Assembly (NCBI RefSeq): GCF_001517975.1
Contig: NZ_KQ950182.1
Span: 344,169 to 408,168 of the forward strand
DNA from: Thermobifida cellulosilytica TB100
Lineage (GTDB): Bacteria > Actinomycetota > Actinomycetes > Streptosporangiales > Streptosporangiaceae
DNA length: 64,000 nt
Reading direction: 5' to 3'
The position numbers were made by a program, and so were the translations under genes. Below, one piece after another: positions 18,180 through 26,827 of this stretch (the stretch's first letter is position 1; every line of letters starts with the position of its first letter). Below the pieces are notes generated by a model. That model searched no databases. It was not told the origin of the DNA and saw nothing but the letters and a program-made list of their open reading frames with translations.

Positions 18180-18251
18180 GTGTACGGCCTCTCCTCCCGG
18201 ATCTCTGTCTGATCCTTAGAGACTTTCAATCCTGGCGCTTGGTCCGGATGT

Positions 18252-18278
18252 CCAATATTGCCCTGAGGTCTATATTGG
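18252..18278. promoter_or_regulatory. Dyad upstream of bldC
   Basis: Inverted repeat CCAATAT/ATATTGG with a 13-base centre, about 75 bases upstream of the bldC start in an AT-rich stretch. A candidate operator or promoter element; no factor can be named. Confidence 0.4.
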
Positions 18279-18771
18279 CATCACCCGAGGTGATTGTGCG
18301 ACCACTTAACGCGACTTTGTCAAATGGGACCGCAAAGCCGCACATGTAGCGCGTCACGCTGAGTGATTCTAGCGACACGTTTAGTGGCATGTGGCGTATT
18401 CGGTCAAAACTTCGTTCTCGGACTCTGGTTTTCTCGATCCGGCGGGCCGAAAGTGCGGGGAGGATGGGGACCCAAACCGGCTGTTCCCGCCGTGGAAGGG
18501 GCGGTTCCTGGGTAGTGGTCCGACCCCCTCGTGCCCCCGGGTCGAGTGGTCGCTGCGCTGGCCGGTGTCGGCCACCGACCCGTGCAGACGGTGGGGAACC
18601 CCTTGCTGTCCGGGGCTCCGAGGCCTCCTCGGTGCGCTCGGTGACGGTGCCAACACAGTCTATATCGCTACCTATCGGATGTTATGCCCACTTTCAGTAA
18701 GGTTGGCGTCAACTGAGTGGCTCGTCCCTGACTATCCCGTCCCTACCCGCACGGAAACCGAAAACACATCG

Positions 18772-18794
18772 GCAAAAACCTGGTTGACCAGGTT
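18772..18794 (-). terminator. Rho-independent terminator for the 18874 gene
   Basis: On the minus strand, AACCTGGT-CA-ACCAGGTT is followed at once by a T-run (complement of 18774-18778). Lies 80 bases after the stop codon of the minus-strand gene. Confidence 0.7.
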
Positions 18795-18873
18795 CGGAGG
18801 TGCCGGGAGCGGGGACGGAAGCTCTGCTGACGGGCGCGATCGTCCCCGCGTTGGGCAAAGGCGGCGCAGGGGC

Positions 18874-19803
18874 CTAGTTGGCGTGCCGCAGGGCGCGGAC
18901 CGCGTCCCAGCGCTCCCGCAGCCGCATGCGCATCGCCGCCACCAGTTCCGGGCGTCCCCGCTCCATCGCGGTGAGCGCCGTGTGCACCTCGGCGGCCGAT
19001 TGGTCGGACTGAAGGGCCGCGTCGTCCAGCAGGTGCACCAGACCGCCGTAGTCGAGCTCCAGGAGCGCGCGCGGGTGCGCCACCGCGCCCACCCACTCCT
19101 CCAGGCGCTCCAGGGCGTACAGGAACGAGGAGCCCGCCGGGGAGCAACCGCTCACCACGCGGACGGCCCGGGCCAGCCGGGGAAGCGCGTCGGCCGCCTG
19201 GGTGACGTAGAGCAGCGTGCGCACGGGCGCGTGCTCCGGGACCGGCAGCGCGGTCCCGCACTGCGGGCACGCCCCGCCCTGCGAGGCGTGGGCGAACGGC
19301 TCGCCCTCCGGGGCCCCGTCGCCGTGCTCCAGGACCAGGTGCCGCTCCCCGGGGTCGAACGGCACGAACCAGGCGAGCGGCACCTCCCAGGTGCTCGTCA
19401 GGATCTGGACCCGGGTGTTCCCCGTCCGCTCGCGCCACCGCTCGAAGTCGCGCTGGGTCTCCTGGACCACCAGGTCGGGGAGGAACGCCTGGCGCAGCCG
19501 CTGCGAGGCCGTGGTGCGCAGCGTGGCGAAGGCGAGCCAGGAGCGCAGCCGGGTCTGCCAGGGGCAGACGAACAGCTCGCCGCCGACCCGGCGCACGTAG
19601 GCGTCCCCGCTCTCCGCCAGGGGCGCGGCCAGCGGCGGGTCGCAGAGCAGCCGCTGGAGGCTCTCCTCGTGTTCGGCCGCCATCGCCTCGATCCGCCCTC
19701 GGCAGCGCGGCGAGTCCGCATACGACCTCCAGTACTCCCGTTCCCGGCTGGGGAAGGCCACGAGAGGCTGGTAGAGGCGGAGATAGGCGATATACGGGAG
19801 CAC
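18874..19803 (-). CDS. Conserved actinobacterial protein of unknown function
   Basis: About 309 residues from GTG 19803. I recognise only a general actinobacterial pattern (YIAYLRLYQPLVAFPSREREYW at the N-terminus) and cannot assign a function. Visible: one zinc-knuckle-like CPQCG pair in the middle, many Trp/Arg segments, ELFVCPWQTRLRSWLAF and VPLAWFVPFDPGERHLVLE blocks, no signal peptide or membrane segment. The frame is open to 20109, but the extension is low-complexity Arg/Pro and looks non-coding. The GTG start lacks a clear Shine-Dalgarno sequence. Terminated by the hairpin at 18772. Confidence 0.65.
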   Translation of the reverse strand: MLPYIAYLRLYQPLVAFPSREREYWRSYADSPRCRGRIEAMAAEHEESLQRLLCDPPLAAPLAESGDAYVRRVGGELFVCPWQTRLRSWLAFATLRTTASQRLRQAFLPDLVVQETQRDFERWRERTGNTRVQILTSTWEVPLAWFVPFDPGERHLVLEHGDGAPEGEPFAHASQGGACPQCGTALPVPEHAPVRTLLYVTQAADALPRLARAVRVVSGCSPAGSSFLYALERLEEWVGAVAHPRALLELDYGGLVHLLDDAALQSDQSAAEVHTALTAMERGRPELVAAMRMRLRERWDAVRALRHAN

Positions 19804-20246
19804 GCTCGCATAGTGACACAGAACAACCGCGAAACGTGGGATTTTGGCTGGGTATGGCAACTGTTTTCGGTCATCGTCGCCGCGGCGGCGGGAACCGGCG
19901 GGAGAGAGCAACCTCACAGGGGGTCGCGGGCGGGAACCGGATCCGGCCGCCCGGCGGTCCGCGCCGTACCCGCGCGGACGGCGGACGACGTGTACGGCCG
20001 AGGTTTGTGCCCTGTGGTTCTGTAGGATTTCGGTTTCCGAAATCCCCCTCCGGGGAGGTGTGGAGGGGAAGGCACGACCGCTTGGACGTGGGCGGCGTAG
20101 GCAGGTCACCTCTGAACGGGGTACGGTTGTATCCGTACGTAAAGCTGGTGCCTGTCGTCAGTGCGGTGATGGCCGCCAGCCCGGCAATGCGGTTTTGCTA
20201 GTGAACTGGGGTTTGCGAGAACCCAATCGTTGAGGGGGTCGAGCCA
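19804..20246. other. Divergent intergenic region upstream of the DUF3073 gene
   Basis: 443 bases between the divergent 18874 gene and the DUF3073 gene. It must contain promoters for both. It holds a GTACGG/CCGTAC dyad at 20121-20138. I see no gene. Confidence 0.5.
20121..20138. promoter_or_regulatory. Dyad upstream of the DUF3073 gene
   Basis: GTACGG-TTGTAT-CCGTAC, 18 bp, about 110 bases ahead of the DUF3073 start. Candidate operator; could be chance. Confidence 0.35.
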
Positions 20247-20486
20247 ATGGGGCGCGGCCGAGCCAAGGCCAAGCAGCAGAAGGTCGCCCGGCGGTTGAAG
20301 TACAGCACCGGTAACACGGACCTTGATCGGCTTCGGTCAGAGCTGGGTGTCGGTGAGCGTGCGTCGAAGTCCTCGGATTCACCGGAAGACACGTACGGTG
20401 ACCCTTACGACGACCTGATCGAACGCTACGCGGACTACGCCGAGAAGTACCCGGGGGGCGACGACTCCGACTCGGACCGTCGCTGA
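20247..20486 (+). CDS. DUF3073 domain protein
   Basis: 79-residue protein with the family's basic N-terminus MGRGRAKAKQQKVARRLKY, followed by TDLDRLRSELG and an acidic, Tyr/Asp-rich tail. Widespread and highly conserved in actinobacteria next to purine genes, as here; function unknown. The basic head suggests nucleic-acid or ribosome association, which is inference. Convergent with purM. Confidence 0.9.
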   Translation: MGRGRAKAKQQKVARRLKYSTGNTDLDRLRSELGVGERASKSSDSPEDTYGDPYDDLIERYADYAEKYPGGDDSDSDRR

Positions 20487-20626
20487 CCCCGCTGCCTTCA
20501 CCGTCGACCAGAGATGTCAACCGCACGGAGCCGGGCCTTTCTGCCGGATTACCGCGCGGCAGTCGATCTGTTCGAAGAGCTCTGAGCGACGGAGACGCAG
20601 CCGCCGAACCACACAGGAACAGGGTC

Positions 20627-20666
20627 GAAACCCGGGGCTGTCTCACCGACGAGAAGCCCCGGTTTC
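20627..20666. terminator. Bidirectional terminator between the DUF3073 gene and purM
   Basis: GAAACCCGGGGCT pairs with AGCCCCGGTTTC (one bulged C) across a 15-base loop, with A-rich and T-rich stem ends. Sits 10 bases after the purM stop on the minus strand and 140 bases after DUF3073. Confidence 0.6.
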
Positions 20667-20675
20667 GCATGTCCG

Positions 20676-21725
20676 CTAACGGTGGTCTCCGGTGAGGACG
20701 GCCCGTCCGGAGCCGGGGACCACCGAACCCAGAACCCAGGAGGGCACGCCCCGCTCCGCGAGCACGGCCAGGGCGCGCTCCGCGGCGTCCTCGGCGACCA
20801 CCGCCACCATGCCCACGCCCATGTTGAACGTGGCCTCCATGTCCTCGCGGGAGATCGAACCGTGCTCGGCGATGAAGCCGAAGACGGGGTCGGGCGTCCA
20901 GGTGGCGCGGTCCAGCACCGCGTCGACCGTGTCCGGCAGCGAACGGGCCAGGTTGGCGGCCAGCCCGCCGCCGGTGATGTGCGCGAACGCGTGCACCTCG
21001 ACGGCTGCGGCGAGCGCCAGGCAGTCCCGGGCGTAGATCCTGGTCGGGGTGAGCAGGACCGCGCCGAGCTCGCCGCCCAGCTCGGGGACCTCGGCCCGCA
21101 GGTCCAGCCCGGCGTCGGCGACGACACGCCGGATGAGCGAGTAGCCGTTGGAGTGCGGCCCCGAGGAGGCCATCGCGACGACCACGTCGCCGGGGCGGAC
21201 CCGGTCGGGGCCGAGGATCGCGTCGGCCTCGACGATCCCGGTGCCCGCGCCGGCCAGGTCGTACTCGTCCGGCCCCATCGCGCCGGGGTGCTCGGCGGTC
21301 TCCCCGCCGATCAGCGTGCACCCCGCCTGGCAGCAGCCCTCGGCGATCCCGCCGACGATCTCGGCGATCCGTTCGGGCACCACCGAGCCGCAGGCGATGT
21401 AGTCGGTCAGGAACAGCGGCTCGGCCCCGCTGACCACGAGGTCGTCCACCACCATCGCGACCAGGTCGATGCCGATCGTGTCGTGCCGGTCCAGCTCCTG
21501 GGCCAGCATGACCTTGGTGCCCACCCCGTCGGTGGAGGTGGCCAGCACCGGGGCAGTGTACTTGGCGAGGTCGAGCCGGAACAGCCCGGAGAAACCGCTG
21601 GCGTCGGGGACGAGCTCGGGCCGGCGGGTCCGTGCCACGTGCCTCTTCATCAGTTCCACCGCGCGCTCGCCGGCGGCGATGTCGACTCCGGCGGCGGCGT
21701 AGGCGGTGGTGGCGCCCTCTGACAC
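20676..21725 (-). CDS. purM: Phosphoribosylformylglycinamidine cyclo-ligase
   Basis: AIR synthetase: ATP-dependent ring closure of FGAM to aminoimidazole ribonucleotide in purine synthesis. 349 residues. Typical blocks: YAAAGVDIAAGERAVELMK, STDGVGTKVMLA, HDTIGIDLVAMVVDDLVVSGAEPLFLTDY, GGETAEHPG, SSGPHSNGYSLIRR, HITGGGL and FNMGVGM. GTG start at 21725 with GAAGAGG eight bases upstream. Last gene of an operon after purF (80 bp gap). Confidence 0.95.
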   Translation of the reverse strand: MSEGATTAYAAAGVDIAAGERAVELMKRHVARTRRPELVPDASGFSGLFRLDLAKYTAPVLATSTDGVGTKVMLAQELDRHDTIGIDLVAMVVDDLVVSGAEPLFLTDYIACGSVVPERIAEIVGGIAEGCCQAGCTLIGGETAEHPGAMGPDEYDLAGAGTGIVEADAILGPDRVRPGDVVVAMASSGPHSNGYSLIRRVVADAGLDLRAEVPELGGELGAVLLTPTRIYARDCLALAAAVEVHAFAHITGGGLAANLARSLPDTVDAVLDRATWTPDPVFGFIAEHGSISREDMEATFNMGVGMVAVVAEDAAERALAVLAERGVPSWVLGSVVPGSGRAVLTGDHR

Positions 21726-21805
21726 GAGAGAAACCTCTTCTGTGGTGGTCGGGAGCGCGGCGCGGCGGTCGCGCCGCTGGACGGCGACTGGGGACGGGAC
21801 GGCGG

Positions 21806-23260
21806 CTAGGTGCGCTTGGGCGTGCCGCAGGACTTCTCCAGCAGGTACTTGCCGCGGGAGTCCTCGTCGACCTCGATCGGGTAGGCGCCGTCGAAGCAGG
21901 CCCGGCAGAGCCGGTTCTTCGCGACCCGGGTGGCCGCGACCAGCTCGTCCAGGTCGATGAATCCGAGCGAGTCCGCGTCGATGGAGCGGCAGATCTCCTC
22001 GACGGAGAGGTTGCCCGCGATCAGTTCCGCCTTGGTGGCGAAGTCGATGCCGTAGTAGCAGGGCCACATGACCGGCGGACTGGAGATGCGCACGTGCACC
22101 TCGGCGGCGCCCGCCTCGCGCAGCATCCGTACGAGCGCGCGCTGGGTGTTGCCGCGGACGATCGAGTCGTCCACCACCACCAGCCGCTTGCCCTCGATGA
22201 CCTCGCGCAGCGGGTTCAGCTTCAGGCGGATGCCGAGCTGGCGCAGCGTCTGGCTGGGCTGGATGAAGGTGCGGCCCACGTAGGAGTTCTTCACCAGGCC
22301 CTGGGCGAACGGGATGCCGCTGCCCTCGGCGTAGCCCACCGCGGCCGGGGTGCCCGACTCGGGGACCGGGATGACGATGTCGGCGTCGGCCGGGTGCTGC
22401 TCGGCGAGCCGGCGCCCCACCTCGACGCGGGTGCTGTTGACGTTGCGCCCGGCGATGGTGGTGTCGGGGCGGGCCAGGTAGACGTACTCGAACAGGCAGC
22501 CCTTCGGCTCGGCCGGGGCGAACCGCCGGGACACCACACCGTCGGCGTTGATGAGCAGCAGCTCCCCTGGCTCGACCTCGCGCACCACGTGGGCGCCGAC
22601 GATGTCCAGGGCCGCGGTCTCGCTGGCGACCACCCAGCCGCTGTCGAGCCGGCCCAGCACCAGCGGGCGGATGCCCTGCGGGTCCCGGGCGGCGTACAGG
22701 GTGTGCTCGTCCATGAAGACCAGCGAGAAGGCGCCCTTGACCTTGGGCAGCACCTCCAGCGCGGCCTCCTCGGTGGTGCGGTGGGGGGCGGCGGCCAGCA
22801 GGCTGGTCAGCACCTCGGTGTCGGTCGTCGCGTTGAGCCGGTCCGAGGGCAGCATCGCGGCGAGTTCCGGGGTGTTGATGAGGTTGCCGTTGTGGCCGAG
22901 CGCCAGTCCGCCCTCACGCGCACTGAAGAAGGTCGGCTGTGCGTTCTCCCACACGGGCGACCCCGTGGTGGAGTAGCGGCAGTGGCCGATCGCCAGGTGC
23001 CCCTTGAGGGAGTCGAGGGTCACCTCGTTGAAGACCTGGGAGACCAGTCCCATGTCCTTGTAGACGACGATGCGCTCGCCGTCGCTGAGGGCGATGCCCG
23101 CGGACTCCTGGCCCCGGTGCTGGAGTGCGTAGAGACCGAAGTAGGTCAGCTTGCTTACTTCTTCGCCTGGAGCCCAGACTCCGAACACTCCGCAGGCGTC
23201 CTGCGGTCCGCGTTCCAGGGGATCGATGTCCAGGCTGAGACGGCCGTCGGGTTGCGACAC
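21806..23260 (-). CDS. purF: Amidophosphoribosyltransferase
   Basis: First committed enzyme of purine synthesis: PRPP plus glutamine to phosphoribosylamine. 484 residues. A propeptide of about 20 residues precedes the catalytic N-terminal Cys in DACGVFGVW, so the Fe-S, Ntn-type processed form is expected. Glutaminase domain HRGQESAG and GHCRYSTTG; PRTase motif LVVVDDSIVRGNT; late cysteines LCRACFDGAYP for a 4Fe-4S cluster. GTG start at 23260, ten bases after the stop of the SCP-like gene, which suggests co-transcription. Confidence 0.95.
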   Translation of the reverse strand: MSQPDGRLSLDIDPLERGPQDACGVFGVWAPGEEVSKLTYFGLYALQHRGQESAGIALSDGERIVVYKDMGLVSQVFNEVTLDSLKGHLAIGHCRYSTTGSPVWENAQPTFFSAREGGLALGHNGNLINTPELAAMLPSDRLNATTDTEVLTSLLAAAPHRTTEEAALEVLPKVKGAFSLVFMDEHTLYAARDPQGIRPLVLGRLDSGWVVASETAALDIVGAHVVREVEPGELLLINADGVVSRRFAPAEPKGCLFEYVYLARPDTTIAGRNVNSTRVEVGRRLAEQHPADADIVIPVPESGTPAAVGYAEGSGIPFAQGLVKNSYVGRTFIQPSQTLRQLGIRLKLNPLREVIEGKRLVVVDDSIVRGNTQRALVRMLREAGAAEVHVRISSPPVMWPCYYGIDFATKAELIAGNLSVEEICRSIDADSLGFIDLDELVAATRVAKNRLCRACFDGAYPIEVDEDSRGKYLLEKSCGTPKRT

Positions 23261-23270
23261 GTGATCCAGC

Positions 23271-23780
23271 TTAGTGGCTGTTCCCGAGACCGGAGTCACG
23301 CGGGGGCACCCCGTCCTGCCTGGGCCACAGCGGCAGCACCGGCGCCAGATCGGCGCGTACGCCGCTGGCCGAGACGCGGTGGGAGGCGACCGAGTCGGCC
23401 CAGGTGACTTCCCCCACAACCAGCGCGGTCCAGGTGAGCGGATCGGTCTCGACCACGCCCGGCGGGGTGCCGCGGGTGTGCCGGGGGCCCGCCATGCACT
23501 GCACGGCGCCGTACGGCGGGACGCGGACCTCCAGGGCCTGCCCGGGGTGGCGGGCGGAGAGTTCGGCGAGGGTCGCGCGCACCACGGCCTTGACGGCCGG
23601 GCGGTGCGGCTCCAGGCCGCTGCGGTCGGCGCGCAGCACGGCGCGGGCGCACTCCTCCAGGACCGGTCCGGTCAGGTCGGGGCCGCCGTAGGGCGGCTCG
23701 CCCAGAGCGGCGAGCTGCTCGTCGAGCGCGGAGCGCAGCGCGGCGTGGCGGCGCTGTGCGGCGGTGGATCGGGAAGCCAT
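23271..23780 (-). CDS. Sterol carrier family protein
   Basis: 169-residue protein of the SCP-like family found upstream of purF in many actinobacteria. Recognisable block: VRVPPYGAVQCMAGPRHTRGTPPGVVETDPLTWTALVVGEVTW, ending in SASGVRADLAPVLPLWP. The fold binds lipids in its eukaryotic relatives; the bacterial ligand is unknown. Likely first gene of the purF-purM operon; divergent from the PhoU-like gene across 446 bp. Confidence 0.75.
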   Translation of the reverse strand: MASRSTAAQRRHAALRSALDEQLAALGEPPYGGPDLTGPVLEECARAVLRADRSGLEPHRPAVKAVVRATLAELSARHPGQALEVRVPPYGAVQCMAGPRHTRGTPPGVVETDPLTWTALVVGEVTWADSVASHRVSASGVRADLAPVLPLWPRQDGVPPRDSGLGNSH

Positions 23781-23940
23781 GACTTAGATCACGATCAGAG
23801 AACGATTGTCGCGCTGTGCCGCGGGGAGCGGCGCCGGCCGGGACGCCGGTCCGGACGGCCGGGCGAACGGGCGGTGGACAGTGGGTTAACCTTGCGTTTC
23901 GGAAAGATGACCGGTCGGTGAAGCCTCCTCGGGTTGCAGA

Positions 23941-23973
23941 GTTCTCCACCGGTTCGTCTCACGTTTACGAAAC
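23941..23973 (+). promoter_or_regulatory. Candidate PHO box (three 11-bp units)
   Basis: GTTCTCCACCG, GTTCGTCTCAC and GTTTACGAAAC follow each other with exact 11-base spacing, the periodicity of PhoP sites in Streptomyces (consensus unit beginning GTTCACC). Only the GTT core is conserved, so the match is degenerate. It precedes the PhoU-like/pit genes by about 250 bases. Confidence 0.4.
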
Positions 23974-24108
23974 CCTATCTCCGAGAACGAGTGGGACAGC
24001 GGTCCACTTCGCCGCCTTCGTGTCTGAGGTGTGGCGGCTAGGATGGAATTGCTCCACTACGTCGGCATTTTGGCGACGCCGGGGTAGCTGTAACTGAACA
24101 TCGAGTGA

Positions 24109-24144
24109 CGCACCCCGCGCCGTGAACCGGGGGGTGCGGCGCGG
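24109..24144 (+). promoter_or_regulatory. Alternative hairpins in the DUF47-pit leader
   Basis: CGCACCCC (24109-24116) can pair with GGGGTGCG (24131-24138), while CCGCGCC (24115-24121) can pair with GGCGCGG (24138-24144). The two share bases and cannot both form, which would allow a switch. It could also be a GC-rich coincidence. Confidence 0.35.
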
Positions 24145-24226
24145 TCGCGCCCAGACGGGGACTACCGCGGGACAGGGCCCGACAGCCCAGAGGACACGAG
24201 CCTTACCGCACTCATGGGAGAAAGAT

Positions 24227-24844
24227 GTGCGTCTTCGCCTGACACCGCGCGATGACAGCTACTACGAGATGTTCGCCGACTTCGCGAACGAACTGGTCGT
24301 GGCCTCCGGGCTCCTGGTGGAACTGATCAGCGAGGACGCCGACCGCGAGGCCATCGTCGAGAAGATGCGGCAGTGCGAGCAGACGGGGGACGAACGCACC
24401 CACGCCATCATGCGCCGCCTCAACGGAAGCCTGGTCACCCCGTTCGACCGGGAGGACATCTACCGGCTGACCTCCAGCCTCGACGACGTCATGGACTCCA
24501 TGGAGGCCGCGGTCGACTTCATCGGGCTGTACCAGTTGGAACGCCTCCCCAAGGGCATCATCGACCAGGTCGGGATCCTGGAGCGCGCCGCCGAGCTCAC
24601 CGCACAGGCCATGCCGCGGCTGCGCTCCATGCGCAACCTCTCCAGCTACTGGATCGAGATCAACCGCCTGGAGAACCAGGCCGACCACATCTACCGGCGC
24701 CTGCTGGCGCACCTGTTCAGCGGGGCCTACGACGCACTGACGGTGCTCAAGCTCAAGGACGTCGTCGACCAGTTGGAGGCCGCGGCCGACGCCTTCGAAC
24801 ACGTGGCCAACACGGTCGAGAGCATCGCGGTCAAGGAAGCCTGA
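24227..24844 (+). CDS. PhoU-like (DUF47) phosphate transport accessory protein
   Basis: 205-residue all-helical cytoplasmic protein of the DUF47/PhoU-related family: YYEMFADFANELVVASGLL, RQCEQTGDERTHAIMRRLN and the PFDREDIYRLTSSLDDVMDSMEAAVDF core, with repeated Glu/Asp-x-x-x-Asp metal-binding patterns. Family members are encoded directly ahead of Pit transporters and are thought to gate them. GTG at 24227 is six bases after GGGAG. Stop is 42 bp before pit, so the two form an operon. Confidence 0.85.
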   Translation: MRLRLTPRDDSYYEMFADFANELVVASGLLVELISEDADREAIVEKMRQCEQTGDERTHAIMRRLNGSLVTPFDREDIYRLTSSLDDVMDSMEAAVDFIGLYQLERLPKGIIDQVGILERAAELTAQAMPRLRSMRNLSSYWIEINRLENQADHIYRRLLAHLFSGAYDALTVLKLKDVVDQLEAAADAFEHVANTVESIAVKEA

Positions 24845-24886
24845 CCGCCCCTTCCACCCCCCGACCCCGGAACCGGAACACCCCCC

Positions 24887-25885
24887 GTGCTCCTCGAATC
24901 CGCCCTGCTCGCGGTGGTCGCGGCGGCCCTGGTCTTCGCGTTCACCAACGGCCTCCACGACGCCGCGCACACCATCGTCACCTCCGTCGCGTCCAGGGCG
25001 CTCACCCCCCAGGTGGCGATCGCCCTGGCCGTGCTGATGAACCTGCTGGGCGCGTTCCTCGGCGAGGGCGTGGCCCGCACCATCGGCCAGGACATCATCA
25101 GCCCCGTCCACGGCGGGGACGGCCTGGCCGTGCTGTTCGCGGCGCTGTGCGGCGCGGTCGTCTGGAACGTCTTCGCCTGGTACCGGGGCATGCCCTCCTC
25201 GGCCTCGCACGCGCTGGTCGGGGGGATGGTCGGGGCCGCGCTGGTCTCGTCGAGCAGCGTCGACTGGCGCGGGCTCGCCACCAGCTTCCTGGTGCCCATG
25301 GTGGTGGCGCCGCTGCTGGGCTGGCTGCTCGGCTACCTGATCATGCTGGCGATCCTGTGGCTGTTCCGCAACACCGCCCCGCGCTCGGTGAACCGGGGCT
25401 TCAAGCTTGCCCAGAGCGTGTCGGCGGCGACCCTGGCGCTGGGCAACGGGCTCCAGGACGCGCAGAAGACCATGGGCATCGTCGTCCTGGCCCTGGTCAC
25501 CGTCGGCCACCAGAGCGACTACACCGTTCCGAAGTGGGCGGTGGCCTGCGCGGCGGTGGCGGTCTCGCTGGGCACCGCGACCGGCGGCTGGCGCATCGTG
25601 CGCACCCTGGGGCGGCGGGTGAGCCGCATCGACCCGGCCCGGGGGTTCGCCGCGGAGGCGGCCGTCTCGCTCATCACCGGCTTCACCTCGCTGGTCTGGC
25701 ACGCGCCGATCTCCAGCACCCACACCACCACCTCGGCCATCGTCGGCGCGGGCACGGCCCGGCGGCTGGCGGAGGTGCGCTGGCCGGTGTTCGTCGACAT
25801 CGTGAAGTTCTGGCTGCTCACCGTCCCGGCGTCGGGGGCGGTCGCCGCCTGCGTCTACGGGCTGCTGCGGCTGACCGGGCTGTGA
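24887..25885 (+). CDS. pit: Low-affinity inorganic phosphate transporter (Pit family)
   Basis: 332-residue membrane protein with about 10 hydrophobic segments that imports metal-phosphate using the proton gradient. Both halves of the internal repeat are visible: FTNGLHDAAHTIVTSV with GMPSSASHALVGGMVG in the first half, and LGNGLQDAQKTMGIV with HAPISSTHTTTSAIVG in the second; these are the PF01384 signatures. GTG start at 24887. Translated with the PhoU-like protein. Convergent with pstB. Confidence 0.92.
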   Translation: MLLESALLAVVAAALVFAFTNGLHDAAHTIVTSVASRALTPQVAIALAVLMNLLGAFLGEGVARTIGQDIISPVHGGDGLAVLFAALCGAVVWNVFAWYRGMPSSASHALVGGMVGAALVSSSSVDWRGLATSFLVPMVVAPLLGWLLGYLIMLAILWLFRNTAPRSVNRGFKLAQSVSAATLALGNGLQDAQKTMGIVVLALVTVGHQSDYTVPKWAVACAAVAVSLGTATGGWRIVRTLGRRVSRIDPARGFAAEAAVSLITGFTSLVWHAPISSTHTTTSAIVGAGTARRLAEVRWPVFVDIVKFWLLTVPASGAVAACVYGLLRLTGL

Positions 25886-25945
25886 GCCGCGCCCGCGCCG
25901 CCCGGCGCCGAGGAGCGGCGGCGGGGCGCGAAGTCCGGCGCAGAC

Positions 25946-25983
25946 GGCTGCGGCCCGCCCGGAGGACCGGGCGGGCCGCAGCC
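25946..25983. terminator. Bidirectional terminator between pit and pstB
   Basis: Perfect 17-bp stem with a four-base loop, 60 bases after pit and 16 bases after pstB in the opposite direction. No U-tract. Confidence 0.65.
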
Positions 25984-25999
25984 GCGGGCCGGGGACGGC

Positions 26000-26779
26000 C
26001 TAGCCGAAGCGGCCGGTGATGTAGTTCTCGGTCTCCTTCTTCTCCGGCTTGGTGAAGATCTTGTTGGTCTCGCCCATCTCGATGAGCTTGCCGGGCTTGC
26101 CGGTGCCCGCCAGGTTGAAGAACGCCGTCACGTCGCTGACCCGGGCGGCCTGCTGCATGTTGTGCGTGACGATGACGATCGTGTAGTTCTCCTTCAACTG
26201 GGCGATCAGGTCCTCGATCGCCAGCGTCGAGATCGGGTCCAGCGCCGAGCACGGCTCGTCCATGAGCAGCACGCTGGGCTCCACCGCGATGGCCCGCGCG
26301 ATGCACAGGCGCTGCTGCTGGCCGCCGGACAGGCCCGCGCCGGGACGGTCCAGGCGGTCCTTGACCTCCTCCCACAGGTTCGCGCCGCGCAGGGAGCGCT
26401 CCACGATGTCGTCGGCCTCGGACTTGCGCAGCCGCCTGTTGTTGAGCTTGGCCCCGGCGATGACGTTGTCGTAGATGGACATGGTGGGGAACGGGTTGGG
26501 GCGCTGGAAGACCATGCCGACCTCGCGGCGCACCTCCACCGGGTCCACGTCGGGGGAGTAGATGTCCTGGTCGTCCAGGAGGACCTTGCCCTCCACCCGG
26601 GCGCCGGGGGTGACCTCGTGCATCCGGTTCAGGGTGCGCAGGAAGGTGGACTTGCCGCAGCCGGAGGAGCCGATGAAGGCGGTGACCGACCGGGGCTCGA
26701 TGGTCATCGAGACGTTCTCGACGGCGAGGAAGTCGCCGTAGTAGACGTGCAGTCCGGAGACGTCGATTCGCTTGGCCAC
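26000..26779 (-). CDS. pstB: Phosphate ABC transporter ATP-binding protein
   Basis: ATPase of the high-affinity Pst importer, 259 residues. Walker [11 protein letters not shown]-loop region [15 protein letters not shown] signature LSGGQQQRL, Walker [13 protein letters not shown], and the switch His in [15 protein letters not shown]. All match PstB. Last gene of pstSCAB, 48 bp after pstA. Confidence 0.97.
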   Translation of the reverse strand: MAKRIDVSGLHVYYGDFLAVENVSMTIEPRSVTAFIGSSGCGKSTFLRTLNRMHEVTPGARVEGKVLLDDQDIYSPDVDPVEVRREVGMVFQRPNPFPTMSIYDNVIAGAKLNNRRLRKSEADDIVERSLRGANLWEEVKDRLDRPGAGLSGGQQQRLCIARAIAVEPSVLLMDEPCSALDPISTLAIEDLIAQLKENYTIVIVTHNMQQAARVSDVTAFFNLAGTGKPGKLIEMGETNKIFTKPEKKETENYITGRFG

Positions 26780-26827
26780 TGTGTTTCCTAAGACCGTGTT
26801 CGGTGGTGGGGACGTCGGGGTTTCGGG

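Larger units (their letters stand above)
18180..18873. other. Long non-coding region between bldC and the 18874 gene
   Basis: 694 bases. The left third (to about 18400) is noticeably AT-richer than the genome and is the bldC promoter region, with the dyad at 18252-18278. The right end holds the terminator of the minus-strand gene at 18874. Between 18400 and 18770 I find no frame with convincing codon bias; a small RNA is possible but unsupported. Confidence 0.5.
23781..24226. other. Divergent regulatory region ahead of the phosphate-transport pair
   Basis: 446 bases without a gene. Holds a PHO-box-like direct repeat (23941-23973), two mutually exclusive hairpins (24109-24144) and, next to the DUF47 gene, a GGGAG Shine-Dalgarno sequence. 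Confidence 0.55.
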
